A stretch of 64,000 nucleotides of DNA. Origin: Talpa occidentalis. Its lineage: Eukaryota; Chordata; Mammalia; Eulipotyphla; Talpidae. The stretch is from assembly GCF_014898055.3 (NCBI RefSeq), contig NW_023605305.1:115540734-115604733 (forward strand), read 5' to 3'. This document shows positions 1-19,112 of the stretch, piece after piece; position 1 is the stretch's first letter, and every line of letters begins with the position of its first letter. Position numbers and translations under genes: made by a program. The notes below the pieces were generated by a model. The model did no database searches. It was not told where the DNA came from and worked only from the letters and a program-made list of their open reading frames with translations.

Positions 1-814
1 TATATCATTGTTAATTTTTGTTAAACCATTGATTTCTCCTTCAGGTGTTGTCGCCAGAGTTCTCCCTCCACCACAGCCCCCGTGACCATCACCACAGTCC
101 CTTGTGCTCTTCCCTCCTCTGTTCTGACCCCTTCTCTCCCCCTTCACCTGCTGGATGCCTCAGATAAATGGTCAGCTGGAGTTTTGTCTTTTTTCTGACG
201 CTTGTTAGGTTTCTATATTCCACATATAAGCGAAATCATCCAGTATTTATCTTTCTCCTTCTGGCTTATTTCACTGAGCATCATCCCTTCAGCTACATCC
301 ATGTTGCCACAAACGGCATGAGTTTATCTTTTTTAACCGCTGAGTAGTATTCTTCCTGATCCACTCATCTGTTTTGGGGATTTAGGTTTTTTCCATACTT
401 TGGTTATTGTAAATAGTACTGTAATAAACACAGGTTTCAATAAGTACAGGTTTCTTTTTGAATTAATATTTCTGTGTTCTTTGGGTAGATTCCTAGAAGC
501 GGGATCTCTGGGTCATATGCTAGATCCATTTTTAGCATTCTGAGGAACCTCAACACAGCTTTCCACAGTGGCTGGACCAGTTTGCATTCCCACCAGCATG
601 TTAGAGGGCTCCTTTTTCACCACATCCTCGCCAGCATCTGTTGTTTCTGATTTTTAAAATATGGGTGATTCTCACTGATGTGAGGTGGTATTTCATTGCG
701 GTTTTGATTTGCATTTCCCTGATAATAAGTGATGTTGATCATTTTTCCATAGGCCTGTTGGTCACTGGCATTTCTTTGGAGAAGTATCTTTTTAGCTTTT
801 CTGCCCATTTTTGA
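1..814 (-). mobile_element. LINE-1 3' portion (ORF2 end and 3' UTR), degenerate
   Basis: Read on the minus strand it begins with a KKWAEKL-like segment, continues through [17 protein letters not shown] and the MQTGPAT region and runs into the L1 3' UTR toward position 1. Many stops and indels; dead copy. It continues off the left edge. Confidence 0.85.
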
Positions 815-1003
815 CAGACACACACACAGGCCAATGGAATTGAATTGAAAGCCCAGAAATAAAGCCACACATATATGGTCAACTAATCCATGACAAAGGA
901 GCAAAGACTAAACAGTGGCCCATGGAAAGCCTCTTCAATAAATGGTGCAGGGAAAATGGAACTGCCACATGCAAAAGAATGAAAGTCGACCGCGACCTCA
1001 CAA

Positions 1004-1051
<48 letters not shown>

Positions 1052-1382
1052 CTCAAAATGGGGAAAAGACGTGAATATAAGACCTGACACCAGAAAATAT
1101 ATAGAAGAAAACACAGCACAACACTCCATGACATACACCTCAGAAGCACCTTTCAGGGCTCATCCCCAGAAGCAAGGCAAGCAAAGGAGAAGACAAACAG
1201 CTGGGACCTACCCGGGACTGAAAAGCTTCTGTACCGCAGGAGAGGCAGCAACCACAACGGCGACATCCTACTGAATGGGAGAGAATATTTGCTTAGCTAT
1301 ACAATTGACGGGTGGGTAGCAAAGACCTACCAAGAGCTCACACAACTCAACAAAAACAAAGAAACAACCCAGTCCAAAAAAT
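815..1382 (+). mobile_element. LINE-1 ORF2 segment in inverted orientation
   Basis: On the plus strand it reads like the L1 ORF2 C-terminal third: KWNCHMQKNESRP, SKWGKDVNIRPDT, KSFCTA and TYQELTQLNKNK to KKWA. Opposite in strand to the L1 sequence on both sides. An (AC)n run at 1005-1048 lies inside it. Confidence 0.75.
1005..1048. repeat. (AC)22 microsatellite
   Basis: 44 bp of uninterrupted AC within the inverted L1 block. Likely length-polymorphic. Confidence 0.95.
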
Positions 1383-1427
1383 GGGCTTTTGTTTTTGTTG
1401 TTGAGTTGTAAGAGCCTTCGGTCTGGC

Positions 1428-1696
1428 TTTTTTTTTTTAAAGATTTGTTTTATTTATACAAGAACCGGGGCACAGGCCAGAGGCGTGGGAGGGTGAGAGG
1501 ATTCACCAGATACAGAGTGGGGAGCAGAACAGGCAGGCGGACCAAAGAACTGCTGAGGGGAGCAGCAGGCGAGGCCGGAGAGGTCTGCTGCGCCATGTGG
1601 GAATCTCCCTGACCGGCCAGGAATCAAAGCCGCGCTGCAGTGGCTGCGGACAGCTTCACAGCGTGGCGCTCAACCTGCTACGCCACCAGGGAGGCC
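1428..1696 (-). mobile_element. tRNA-derived SINE
   Basis: Full-length copy: T-run (tail) at left, tRNA-like head (gccaccagggaggcc) at right. GTATAG/ACAGGCC-type body, the older subfamily. Splits the L1. Confidence 0.9.
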
Positions 1697-1803
1697 GGTT
1701 GTTCTTTCTTGAGACTCTGATGCATAAAAGTTTTAATTCTGATAAAGTCTATTTTTTCCTTTTGTTTTTCTTTGCGTGGTGTCACGTTTAAGACTAAGTC
1801 AAG
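1697..1803 (-). mobile_element. LINE-1 fragment
   Basis: Antisense L1 ORF2 sequence (gatgcataaaagttttaa region) between two SINEs, collinear with the L1 parts at 2067-2672. Confidence 0.7.
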
Positions 1804-2066
1804 GGCCTCCCTGGTGGTGCAAGGGGTTAAGATGCAACCTATGAAACTATCCACAGCCTCTGCAGCACAAGTTCCATGCCCGGACAGAGAGCTGCCCACA
1901 GGGCGCAGCAGGCCTTACTTGTCTCCCCGTTGCTCCCCTCAGCGTGTATTTCAGTCAATCTTCCTGTTCTGTTCCCCACTCTGTCTCTGGTGAATCTTCT
2001 CACCCCCCATACCTCTGGCCTGTACCCCAGTTCTTGTATACATAAATACATCTTAAAAAAAAAAAA
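1804..2066 (+). mobile_element. tRNA-derived SINE with target duplication
   Basis: Older subfamily with ggtggtgcaaggggttaag head. Flanked by AAGACTAAGTCAA / AAGACAAAGTCAA, a near-perfect target-site duplication. Confidence 0.9.
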
Positions 2067-2672
2067 GACAAAGTCAAGATTTAGCTCTATGTTTCCTTCT
2101 AAGAGTTTTATAGTTTTAGCTCTGACATTTGGATTTTTTAACCATTTTGAATTAATTTTTGTATATGGTGTGAGGCAGCACCCTCACATCATTCTCTAGT
2201 TGGTTATCCAGTTGTCCTAGCATCAGTGGTTGAAAAGGCTATTCTTTTCCCCACTGAGTTGTCTTGTCACCATTGTCAAAACTCAACTGAACGTAAATTT
2301 CTATTTCTTAATTCTATTCCATTGATCTACCTTCTTATCCTTATGCCAGGGATACACTGCCTTGATTACTGTTGGTTTGCAGTAAGTTTTGAAATCGGGA
2401 AGTGTGAGTCCCCCAACTTTGAGATTGCTTCAGCTCTTCTGGCTCCTTGAATGTCCACATGAAGTTTAGAGTCAGTTTGTCAGCTCTACAGAGAAGCAGC
2501 TGGGGTTTCAAGAGTCATTGCTTTGAATCTATAGGTCAATCAGGGAAATACTGGCATCTTTGATATTGTTTTCCAGCCCATGGGCACAGAATGTCTTATC
2601 ATTTAGGTCTTCTGAATTTCTTTCAACCATACATATTTTACCCTTAATTTTGTTCCTGGGTATTTAATTATT
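2067..2672 (-). mobile_element. LINE-1 fragment (ORF2 middle)
   Basis: Antisense L1: minus-strand translation shows [19 protein letters not shown], the classic ORF2 segment. Interrupted on the right by the CKS2 retrocopy. Confidence 0.85.
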
Positions 2673-3265
2673 TTTTTTAATAAATACAACATGCAAATTG
2701 TATTTAACAAAGGGTAACAGATAAAGTCAAACAGGGACTTACATGAAGAAAACAAATGACTACAAGATAGTTTGTCTTAAACATCTTACAGTAACCTACT
2801 TGCAGTTGCAATTAACTGAGCTCTGTTGCTGTGAAGAATCCAGCTCATGCACAGGTGTGGATGGACAATTTGTACGTTTTTCAAGTATTCCTTAAATACC
2901 ACATTATATATACATAAAAATTAAATATGAAAAATATTCAATTGACCATCCCCCCATACAAGTCATTGTTATTGATCTTTTGGAAGAGGCCATGTAAACA
3001 GAACAGGTAGTTCTGGCTCATGAGTCAGACAATGAACCAGCTGGACTGTTAGACAACACGTCTCCACGCCTCCTCAGACATCATATGGGTATTGTGTACT
3101 TGTTTGGAAAATTCTCCAGTTAACATGTCACACTGGTCCTCAGTGCTGTCCGAGAACGTGTTTGAGTAATAGACCTGCTTGTGGGTCATCCCATGAGGCA
3201 GGCAAGAGCAGCCAGGAGCGAGAGACTGGTACACTAGGCCGCATGACTAGGTTGGGCTGAAGTAA
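2673..3265 (-). pseudogene. CKS2: Processed pseudogene of CKS2 (CDC28 kinase regulatory subunit 2)
   Basis: Minus strand. An ATG at 3189 starts MTHKQVYYSNTFSD, then LTGEFSKQVHNTHMMSEEAW, aligned to CKS2 (AHKQIYYSDKYFDE, ELSKQVPKTHLMSEEEW). An in-frame stop follows WRRVV, and further breaks lie before a recognisable LFQKIN end near 2961. No introns, a leader and a long 3' UTR are included, and the copy ends in a degraded A-tract (T-run near 2671-2679), all signs of LINE-mediated retrocopying. CKS2 binds CDKs; this copy cannot encode it. CKS1B is the alternative, but SKQV and MSEEEW favour CKS2. Confidence 0.8.
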
Positions 3266-3274
3266 CTACTCAAC

Positions 3275-3548
3275 TTTTTTTTTTTTTTTAAGATTTATTT
3301 ATTTATTTATACAAGAACCAGGGTATAGGCCAGATGTGTGTAGGGTGAGAGGATTCACCAGAGACAGAGCGGGGAGCAGAACAGGCAGATGGACCAAAAG
3401 CACTGCTGAGGGGAGCAGCGGGCGCAACAGGAGAGGTCTGCTGCGCCATGTGGGACCCTCACCGGCCAGCCAGGATTGAACCCGCACTGCAGAGGCTGCA
3501 GACAGTTTCACAGTGCAGTGCTCAACTGCCTGCACCAACAGGGGAGGC
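3275..3548 (-). mobile_element. tRNA-derived SINE
   Basis: Full-length, older subfamily, flanked by CTCAACTT on both sides. Confidence 0.9.
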
Positions 3549-3790
3549 TCTCAACTTCTTTTTGATGTAATGGAATTGTTTCCTTAACATCAGTCGGTTC
3601 ATTGTTACTGTACAGAAATAAAATTTATTTTGTATATTGATCTCATACCTTGCAACTTTGCTGAGTTCATCTATCCATTCCTATAGTTTTTCAGTTATTA
3701 TTTTTAAAATTTTCTATATATGTTGTTGTCATCTGCAAAAACATAGTATCTTTTCCTTGTCAAATTTATGTCAAGTCTCAGGAAATCAAA
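3549..3790 (-). mobile_element. LINE-1 fragment
   Basis: Antisense L1 resumes here (tttttgatgtaatggaattg, catctgcaaaaac). It continues the fragment at 2067-2672 after the CKS2 and SINE insertions. Confidence 0.75.
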
Positions 3791-4024
3791 TCTCTAGTTT
3801 ATAAATGTCAGGGTGAAGGACTATGTTCTTGGCATCCTTGGACAAACTTAGCTTTTCAGTGTTGTGAAGACGGTTAATGACTCATTCAGGCTTTTCAGCA
3901 GCAGAAGAGTTTGGTCAAGAGGATAGTGACCAGATAGGCCTCTTTCAGTAAGTGTCACACTGGAGCACTTAGGTCATTTGAGGCCCTGTGGGCCTCAGGA
4001 AGTCTGTTACCATAACTTAAGGTA

Positions 4025-4200
4025 TTTTTTTTTTAAAGATTTATTTTATTTATTTATACAAGAACTAGGGTACAGGCCAGATGCACGGGAGGTTAAAAGG
4101 ATTCACCAGAGACAGAATGGGGAACAGAACAGGCAGACTGACGAAATACACTGCTGAGGGGAGCAGCGGGCGACGCAGAAGAGGTCTGCCGTGCACATGA
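4025..4200 (-). mobile_element. tRNA-derived SINE, head-truncated
   Basis: Tail and body present; the tRNA-like head with A and B boxes is missing. Breaks off in the GTCTGCC...CACATG region. Confidence 0.85.
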
Positions 4201-4467
4201 GGTCCTTTAGGATCTACCTCCAACCTACTTTTCTAACCTCAGCTCTGACATGTGTGCCGTTGCACCCTATACTGGAGCCACTCCAGCCCTCACCACCCCC
4301 CACCCCACACACACAGCCCTTTCTGTGCCTCTGTTTACCTAAAATCTTCAGTCTGATATCCCCCCTCCCCCCCTTCCTCCCATTCATCATTTCTGCCCAT
4401 TCAGATCTTTCAAAGCTCTTTTCTCAAGGAAGCCTTATCTAAAATCCCACTAAGAATTGCCATGTGG

Positions 4468-4731
4468 GGCCTCCCCTGGTGGCGCAGCGGTTGAGCGCTG
4501 GGTTGTGAAGCTGCCCACAGCCTCTGCAGCACCAGTTCGATCCCCGGCCGCCAGCGAGGGTCCCACATGGCGCGCAGACCTCTCCTGCCGCTGCTCCCCT
4601 CAGCAGTGTATTTCGTCAGTCTGCCTGTTCTGCTCCCCTCTCTGGCTCTGGTGAATTCTCTCACCCTCCCACGCTTCTGACTGTACCCAGTGCTTGTATA
4701 AATAAATAAATAAATCTTAAAAAAAAAAAAA
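4468..4731 (+). mobile_element. tRNA-derived SINE with 15-bp target duplication
   Basis: Subfamily with GGCCGCCAGCGAGGG after the B box. Flanked by AGAATTGCCATGTGG on both sides. Confidence 0.95.
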
Positions 4732-5404
4732 GAAGAATTGCCATGTGGTTGGTGTTACAGGCTGCTCATAGGTCTGTCATTAGTCTAAAACATTCTTGAA
4801 GTCAGGGTCAAGTCTTAGTATCTTCCTAGTCTTAAATGCAATACTTAATATGTGGTAACAAAAATTTACATGCAAAAAAACCCTTTTACATAGAATGAAA
4901 TAAAATAGTACCTGATACATGGCAAACGTTCAATAAATGGCATTATAGGTGCCCAACAAATATTTTGTGAAAAATGCCCAAATAGCTTATACTGATTTAT
5001 TATTAGCATGCTAAGTTCTTTTAGAATGAACACTGCTTGAAAACCATCACAAAGAGTTTCAACCTACTGTCTTGGTGACAGCAAAAGGTGAGGTTGTGGA
5101 GCCTCAGAAAGGGCCACAAGATATTTACAAAGACCCAGGTTCATGTGTCACTTAATCCAGCTTCCCTATAGGTAGATTTAAATATTGAAATCTCTTTATA
5201 TCCATTTAACCCCTGAAACCTAGTACCGTCTTAGTACAGAGTAAGCACTTAACAAATAGGTTGAAGGAATTAAAAAAGGAATGAGTTAGGACAAACTGCT
5301 CCCGTGTCAGGCTTTCCAAATAAACTGTGAGCACAGCAAGAACAGGCTGCATGTTTCATTCCTCTTTTTGTCTCCAGCACATAAGAGTATCTGACACGAA
5401 ATGA

Positions 5405-5981
5405 ATGTTTACTAAACAGCTATTTATTAAATTATAGATAAGAGGTAAATATTTGGTTTACTTTAAAGATGCAAAGAAGGAAAAGGAAAACACATTTCTT
5501 GCTTCATATACTTGCACCAAAGATACATGAGTAACTTCATGAATTGGGGTGGAGAAGAGAAATCTTTGAGGATATCAAAGTGAACTTGGAGACTGAGGTC
5601 ACCTGAGTCCTCCAGCATGGTGGAGCTGGCCAGCCCCTGTGGCTGAGAGTCTAGCCCAGCTGAGATCTCCAGTCCCCAACTGTCAGCTCAGCCTCAGTCT
5701 CCAACAGGAGAAACACAGCCAGGGCAGGCTGTGGTCAGATCTCTTAGACCAAGAATCCGCACCTGTTAGGGAGATTGGCAGTGTGTCCACAGTGAAAAAC
5801 AATGGTCTTATTTGGAAGGACAGCAGTGTCACCCAGAGCATAAACAAATGTGGGAATGGAACGGACAATCTCTGTATCACATCTGCTTCAAGAGAGGCAC
5901 ACGAGCTCCCTTCCAAAATACACTAGCACGTTGCATCACGGTGGAAAGAATGGAAAAGCCAGACTGGGTTTGCGGGTGAGG
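5405..5981 (-). other. CTSK: CTSK 3' UTR (end inferred)
   Basis: Sequence directly downstream of the CTSK stop. No repeat is recognised in it. The end is set by the AATAAA signal on the minus strand at 5428-5423, giving a UTR of about 580 nt, plausible for a gene whose human mRNA is about 1.7 kb. No coding potential is seen. Confidence 0.5.
5423..5428 (-). terminator. CTSK: Candidate CTSK polyadenylation signal AATAAA
   Basis: A canonical AATAAA read on the minus strand about 555 bp past the CTSK stop codon. The choice is positional; mRNA ends are not visible in DNA. Confidence 0.5.
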
Positions 5982-14287
<8,306 letters not shown>

Positions 14288-14644
14288 CCTGAGGAAGGGG
14301 ATACTTAGGGGAGATTCTTTGATTTGCCAAGGGGCTCAGAGCCTGGCTTGGGATGAGGAAACAGCCAGAACCATAGTCCCTGGTGGGCAGTTCTTAACTT
14401 TTGGGAGCAGCCACAGGTTCCTTTAAGAAGCTAATAAAATTTTTCAACACTAATTCCGGAGTGTGCACCCAGAAGTTAAAAACCCCTCCCTCCAGACCAT
14501 GAGGCAAAAGAAAACTAGGCTTTGTAAAGCAGGCAGCCAAAGAATCGAGGGCGATTTCCCTGTACACAGCCAGTCAGTGGGCGTCGGGTTGGATGGGCTG
14601 CTGATACACTTGAATGCAGGTATTTTAAGCTAGGGAGACTGAAA

Positions 14645-14692
14645 ACACGCATGTGCGTGTGCGCGCGCACACACACACACATACACACACAC
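14645..14692. repeat. Alternating purine-pyrimidine tract, (TG)n/(CG)n/(CA)n
   Basis: ACGCATGTGCGTGTGCGCGC then (AC)n with one AT step. In CTSK intron 1; potential Z-DNA. Confidence 0.8.
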
Positions 14693-15593
14693 CTTGCACA
14701 ACCAGAAAGAGTAGAAAATGGACAATCTGGATGATCTCAGCACCTGCCTCCTCCATTGTCCCCAGCAGACATGGAGACAGATAAACTAGGAGCAGGTGGG
14801 GCCAGCGGGGCTGGAGAATACACAAGGGACAAATTTCCAGCTAAATTCTATATCCTGGTCACCCGAGGCATTCTTTCTTCCTTGCGTAAATCCTAATACT
14901 TCTCCAGTTCTTGCCAGGAGAGAACAAGGGAAACACTGACAGAACTTCCGATCCACTATATGAGCTATTTACTTTCTCTTCCGAATTCTTATAAACTCTC
15001 CCTGCTCCCTCCTCAGGCAGGAAACCATACTAATTTCAACCAGCTGCTGAGGTTTTCTTTTTCTGATCAACCAAAACACATCACTGCCTCTGAGGACAAA
15101 ACACCTCAAAACCAAAGTTTGTTAGAAGAATGTAAGAGAAAAATCAATGTTTTGTTATCATTGAATTCACAGCACTCAGAAGTTTACTCTGGCTTTTCTT
15201 CTTGCCCAGTGGCTTTACGGTATCCTCCATTTTAAGAGCAACTTGCACCCTGTAGCAGGTCAGACAGCTTGCGAACATTTTTGTTACAGTCCTTTTTCTG
15301 GGTAACCTTTGCAAACTGGCCGAATGTCCAGGACATAAATGCCTGGAGCATTAAGGGCTTGGAAATGTCTCAAGCAGTACGAGGTTCTGAGCTCCCTGCA
15401 CGCCTCCTCCCCACTGGTAAGTTAACGCCTTTGGTATCCTTGACCAAAACCAAAAATCCTAGACATTCTGAGGGACCGGAAGGTAGAGGATTCCCGACAA
15501 TCACAGATACATCCCAAAGGCAGGACTCCTGATCAAGCAGATTTTATTTTGCCTAAGAAGGCATCACTGTTTTCATCCATACAACCTAACAGT

Positions 15594-15601
15594 TCATGTG
15601 A
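15594..15601 (+). promoter_or_regulatory. CTSK: M-box in CTSK intron 1
   Basis: TCATGTGA on the plus strand, 88 bp inside intron 1, the third copy within about 510 bp around the first exon. Confidence 0.4.
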
Positions 15602-15688
15602 TCCCCAAGTCACTCTCTCTCTAACACTTGGGCGGTGGAGACCTGCAGGAAGGAGAAGCTAAAAGATCCAGTAAGTCAAAGATGTTAC

Positions 15689-15890
15689 CTGCCGTCAGGG
15701 AGCTGCTCTCGAGCTGGTTTCCGCATGAGTGGCTAATGCGGGCGGACGGCTGCAGGGCTGGATTTATTCCATCAGAATTGAGGAAGTCAACTCCAGCTGT
15801 TGGCTGGAAAATTTGGATAGGGAAGGAGGCGGGGAAAGAAATGCTGAAAAAAAGGGGGTAAGGGAGGAGGCGTGTGGCGACAGGAGGGAT
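15689..15890 (-). other. CTSK: CTSK non-coding exon 1 (5' UTR), 5' end approximate
   Basis: The minus-strand sequence resembles the human CTSK 5' leader as I remember it: a CTCCTCCCTTAC / TCAGCATTTC / CCCCGCCTCC stretch, then AAATTTTCCAGCC and GATGGAATAAAT. It ends at ACGGCAG|GTAACA, a good donor at 15689. The start site is not sharply defined; I place it at 15.86-15.92 kb. No TATA box is obvious, as reported for this gene. Confidence 0.75.
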
Positions 15891-15924
15891 TATTCGCCAG
15901 AGAGAAGCTGCTGGGAATCTAGTT

Positions 15925-15932
15925 TCACATGA
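15925..15932 (-). promoter_or_regulatory. CTSK: M-box (TCATGTGA) just upstream of CTSK exon 1
   Basis: Exact MITF/TFE octamer on the gene's strand, a few tens of bases upstream of the inferred first exon. MITF, TFE3 and TFEC are known to activate CTSK in osteoclasts through E-boxes in its promoter. Confidence 0.65.
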
Positions 15933-16097
15933 CGGCTTTGAGGAAACACAGAGACCTCAAAACACGTCACTCTCTTTGATGGATAAATAGGACACAGCTC
16001 TGGTCGTCTTCTATTAGGGGGCATTACATATTTTCCCTGCTTTTCCTGATATTACTCATCTCTCTAGCCTTGAAACCTGTTTTCAAATGTTTGATCC

Positions 16098-16105
16098 TCA
16101 CATGA
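16098..16105 (-). promoter_or_regulatory. CTSK: Second upstream M-box (TCATGTGA)
   Basis: A second exact octamer in the same orientation, about 170 bp further upstream of CTSK exon 1. Confidence 0.5.
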
Positions 16106-16327
16106 AAAGCTAGAAAAGTATGGATAAAGGTGGCCATAGGCTAAAAATCATTTGTATTTGGAAACTTGTTGGCTAAAAGTTATCGCCTTGAGGCAGGGAA
16201 CAGTTGTACCCCCTAACATGGCTTGCTGAGGGAGGACATGATCAGATGGAACCAGTTCTAGAAGTAACCAAAAACAGCATCGCTAACTATTTAGGACAGC
16301 ACTTTAATCAGTGCCATGAGGGAGCCG

Positions 16328-16335
16328 CACGTGAC
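16328..16335 (-). promoter_or_regulatory. CTSK: CLEAR-like E-box (GTCACGTG) upstream of CTSK
   Basis: Reads GTCACGTG on the minus strand, eight of ten bases of the TFEB/CLEAR consensus of lysosomal genes. It lies about 0.45 kb upstream of CTSK exon 1. Confidence 0.35.
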
Positions 16336-16646
16336 TGCTGCTGTCCTGGGACTGAGCCGGCAGGACGCCTGACGACCATTTCCCGTCTGCCCTTAAAATC
16401 CCTAGCGCAGGTCCAGTCATATGAGTGTGGCCAAGTGCTTCCCTACCATCCAGCCATGTGACAGATCATAAGAGTCCAGTTCAGTCCCTAAGCCACATGC
16501 CCAAACTCCTGTTTTCTTCCATAAACAGATGTCATGGAAGAGGGGGTGCCAGGAGTAGGATGGGCAATACGTGGCATCTAAATTCAGTTTCTAGCTGGAT
16601 TACACACACAGACCCTCAAGCACAAAGGTTTTAAGATTCTCTAATG

Positions 16647-16930
16647 AGGACCTCCCCTGGTGGCACAGCGGTTGAGCGCTGGGCTGCGAAGCTGCCCGCA
16701 GCCTCTGCAGCACCAGTTCGATCCCTGTGATCCCCGGCCGCTGGCGAGGGTCCCACATGGCATGACAGACCTCTCCTGCCGCGCCCGCTGCTCCCCTCAG
16801 CGGTGTATGTCGTTGGTCTGCCTGTTCTGTTTTCTGCTCTGGCTTTGGTGAGTTCTCTCACCCTCCCGCGCTTCTGACTGTACCCAGTGCTTGTGTAAAT
16901 AAATAAACAAATCTTTAAAAAAAAAAAAAA
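16647..16930 (+). mobile_element. tRNA-derived SINE between ARNT and CTSK
   Basis: Full-length with a duplicated GATCCC step after the B box. The only SINE between the ARNT stop codon and CTSK exon 1. Confidence 0.92.
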
Positions 16931-16943
16931 TCCGCTAACAAAT

Positions 16944-16949
16944 CACGTG
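16944..16949. promoter_or_regulatory. E-box CACGTG in the ARNT-CTSK interval
   Basis: Reads TCACGTGG, about 1 kb upstream of CTSK exon 1 and inside or just past the ARNT 3' UTR. Single motif; function unknown. Confidence 0.2.
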
Positions 16950-19106
16950 GTCTAAGAGGGAAGCCAAGTTCGAAACTGAATTCAGTTCAAATTTCCACAT
17001 TCCTGATTGCTTGTCCTTCAAGAGGACGTGCTGGGGAAGGAACCCGAACATGCCTCACTGGTCTCAGGGGCCAAAGCTCCCCTCTGAGGACTCGGGCAAA
17101 CCCAGCCCCACCCCACGGCCAGCCGTCTCTGCGGACACTGTCCATGAGTCACGATCAGGAGGACGAGTAAAGAAGGGGCGCTGGGCGATCAGAGCCCTGT
17201 GGTTTCTGATTCCTGACATCAGAGACACGCGGGCTGTGTGTGTGTATGAGAAGCTCGAAGTGTGGACCCAACTGGCTGTGCTTGTCGTCTGTGAGCTGGA
17301 AAGGAATGATAAAGCCGCAATCAAGGTCACACAACACAAGGAAGTTTACAAAAGGAAAAAACATATTTTGTTTTAAAATCTTTGCTACATGTCATTGTTT
17401 TTGCCACTGTAAGGCTGAGCACAGATGCTAGCAGTACAGAAACGGCCAACAAGAAACAAAACAATCAAAAATAAAACCCTGAAGGAAAAGCAGAAACCCC
17501 CAGAGCATCTTCCCACCTTCCCTTCCCCAAAGTCCTAGAACAACTGTACAATATTATAGTCCTGATCACATTTTAAAACAGTTGATTATTAAAAAACAAG
17601 GATTCCATTGGAAACTCAACTTTTTGGTTTCTTAAACTGTGATATAAATATATAGGTATACTGTATGTGTGCACAGAGAATAAAAAAATAAACTGTCTCC
17701 TTTCCCATGGCACTACGTGGCACCAAACTAGAGACAGAGGGAGGGAAACCCAGCAACAACACCCTCTCAACCTCTCCAAGGTCACCCGTGCTCCTCAGTT
17801 CCCCTATGGCTACATTTAATGATGTCTTCCTTAGTTTTACACTTAAGATACTGGCCTGAGCCAATTAAAACCAAAAGCATGGCTGGTACACATGACCGTT
17901 ACCTGAGGAAGGGCAGCATTCATATGGCTATAGTTACTACGTGACCCTGTCAGGAGGGGAGGCCAGGCCCCAGCGATCCCAGGGATTCACTCCATTTGCA
18001 CGAGGATGCAAAGTCCATCCTCAAGACTGGAGATGAAGCAGAGGAAAGGCCTCCAAATACTCAATTCTGTTTGCTGAGAGACTACTACACTTTGAGAATG
18101 GGATAAAAGAGGCTACTTCTTCGCAAGAAGGCTTGGTATCTGGTCTAACCTCCAGAAGGAAGGATTTTCACTGAGACTGTGACTCCAAGAAGTTGAGTTT
18201 CCACGCAGAAACAACCTCCATAGAAAATACATTGTACGTGAATCTGACAGAAAAACGCAGCATCCTTATGGCCATGTCTGGGCTATTTTTCGTAAAAGTG
18301 TTTATCTTGCCGGCCTATTTCTGTAATGTCTGCAGATCTTCCATTCAAGGGGAGAGCACCGAAAGCAGGAATGAACCAGCTTGATCACTTATTATGTTCA
18401 ATGAGATCGATCACATCAACAGAAGACTGCATCTGTCACAGCTGCGTGCTGGCTGGGCACAGACTGAGTGCAGCAAAGACATTCATTTAAATACTCCTTG
18501 GCTGCAGTACTACATGGAAAATACTTGGGAAGATTAAACTCCCTGGGACTCTTTGAAAAACATACAGAAAGACAAAGATAAAATCTGTAACACGTTTTGC
18601 ATAACTCCCAAATAGGGAGAAACAAACAGAAAAGCACACACTCACTCCTAGCATATTCTCTCTCGCTCACTCTCCCTCACGCACATTTCTTTCCAGAGGA
18701 GCTGCTCACAGGCACCAGGAAGAGCCTATGTTCACTTCCTAAAGCCCCATGTAAAGCTACCAAGTCTCACGGTCCTCACATAAGAGGACATTTCTTTTCT
18801 CTCCTGTCTTATTCAGAATTTCTTTCCAAAAGCAAGCCACTGCATCCAAGGCGAACAGTGTGGATGTCCGGTGCTCGACTCTGTCCCTGACCCAGCCCAA
18901 GTCATCTCGGCACACGGCTCTGGCCACGGGGCCTCGGAAAGGCTTTCTTCACCTTACCCAGCCTCAGTCATCCAAAGGGCTCCGAAGCCTTGAGGATTCA
19001 CTCCATTTCTTCTACAAATGTTATTTCAAAGAGGCAAGAGGGCAAGGAAAAGGCCAGAGGGGACAGGGGTACACAATAGGGGTGAGGGAAGGGAAGGGAG
19101 ACAAAC

Positions 19107-19112
19107 TTTATT
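19107..19112 (-). terminator. ARNT: Proximal polyadenylation signal AATAAA of ARNT
   Basis: Canonical AATAAA on the minus strand only about 80 nt past the ARNT stop. It would give a very short UTR; most transcripts probably read further. Confidence 0.4.

Larger units (their letters stand above)
3791..5404. other. Gene-free flank downstream of CTSK
   Basis: Besides two SINEs and a C-rich stretch at 4285-4378, I recognise nothing here. CTSS, the next gene in human, lies too far away to be expected in this window. Confidence 0.6.
14289..15688. other. CTSK: CTSK intron 1
   Basis: 1.4 kb between the non-coding exon 1 and the ATG exon. No SINE or LINE copy. Holds the CA/CG repeat and one M-box. 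Confidence 0.7.

Noticed and set aside
942..1274. 110-aa plus-strand frame with a (TH)n run
   Set aside because: A piece of degenerate L1 ORF2 interrupted by an AC microsatellite.
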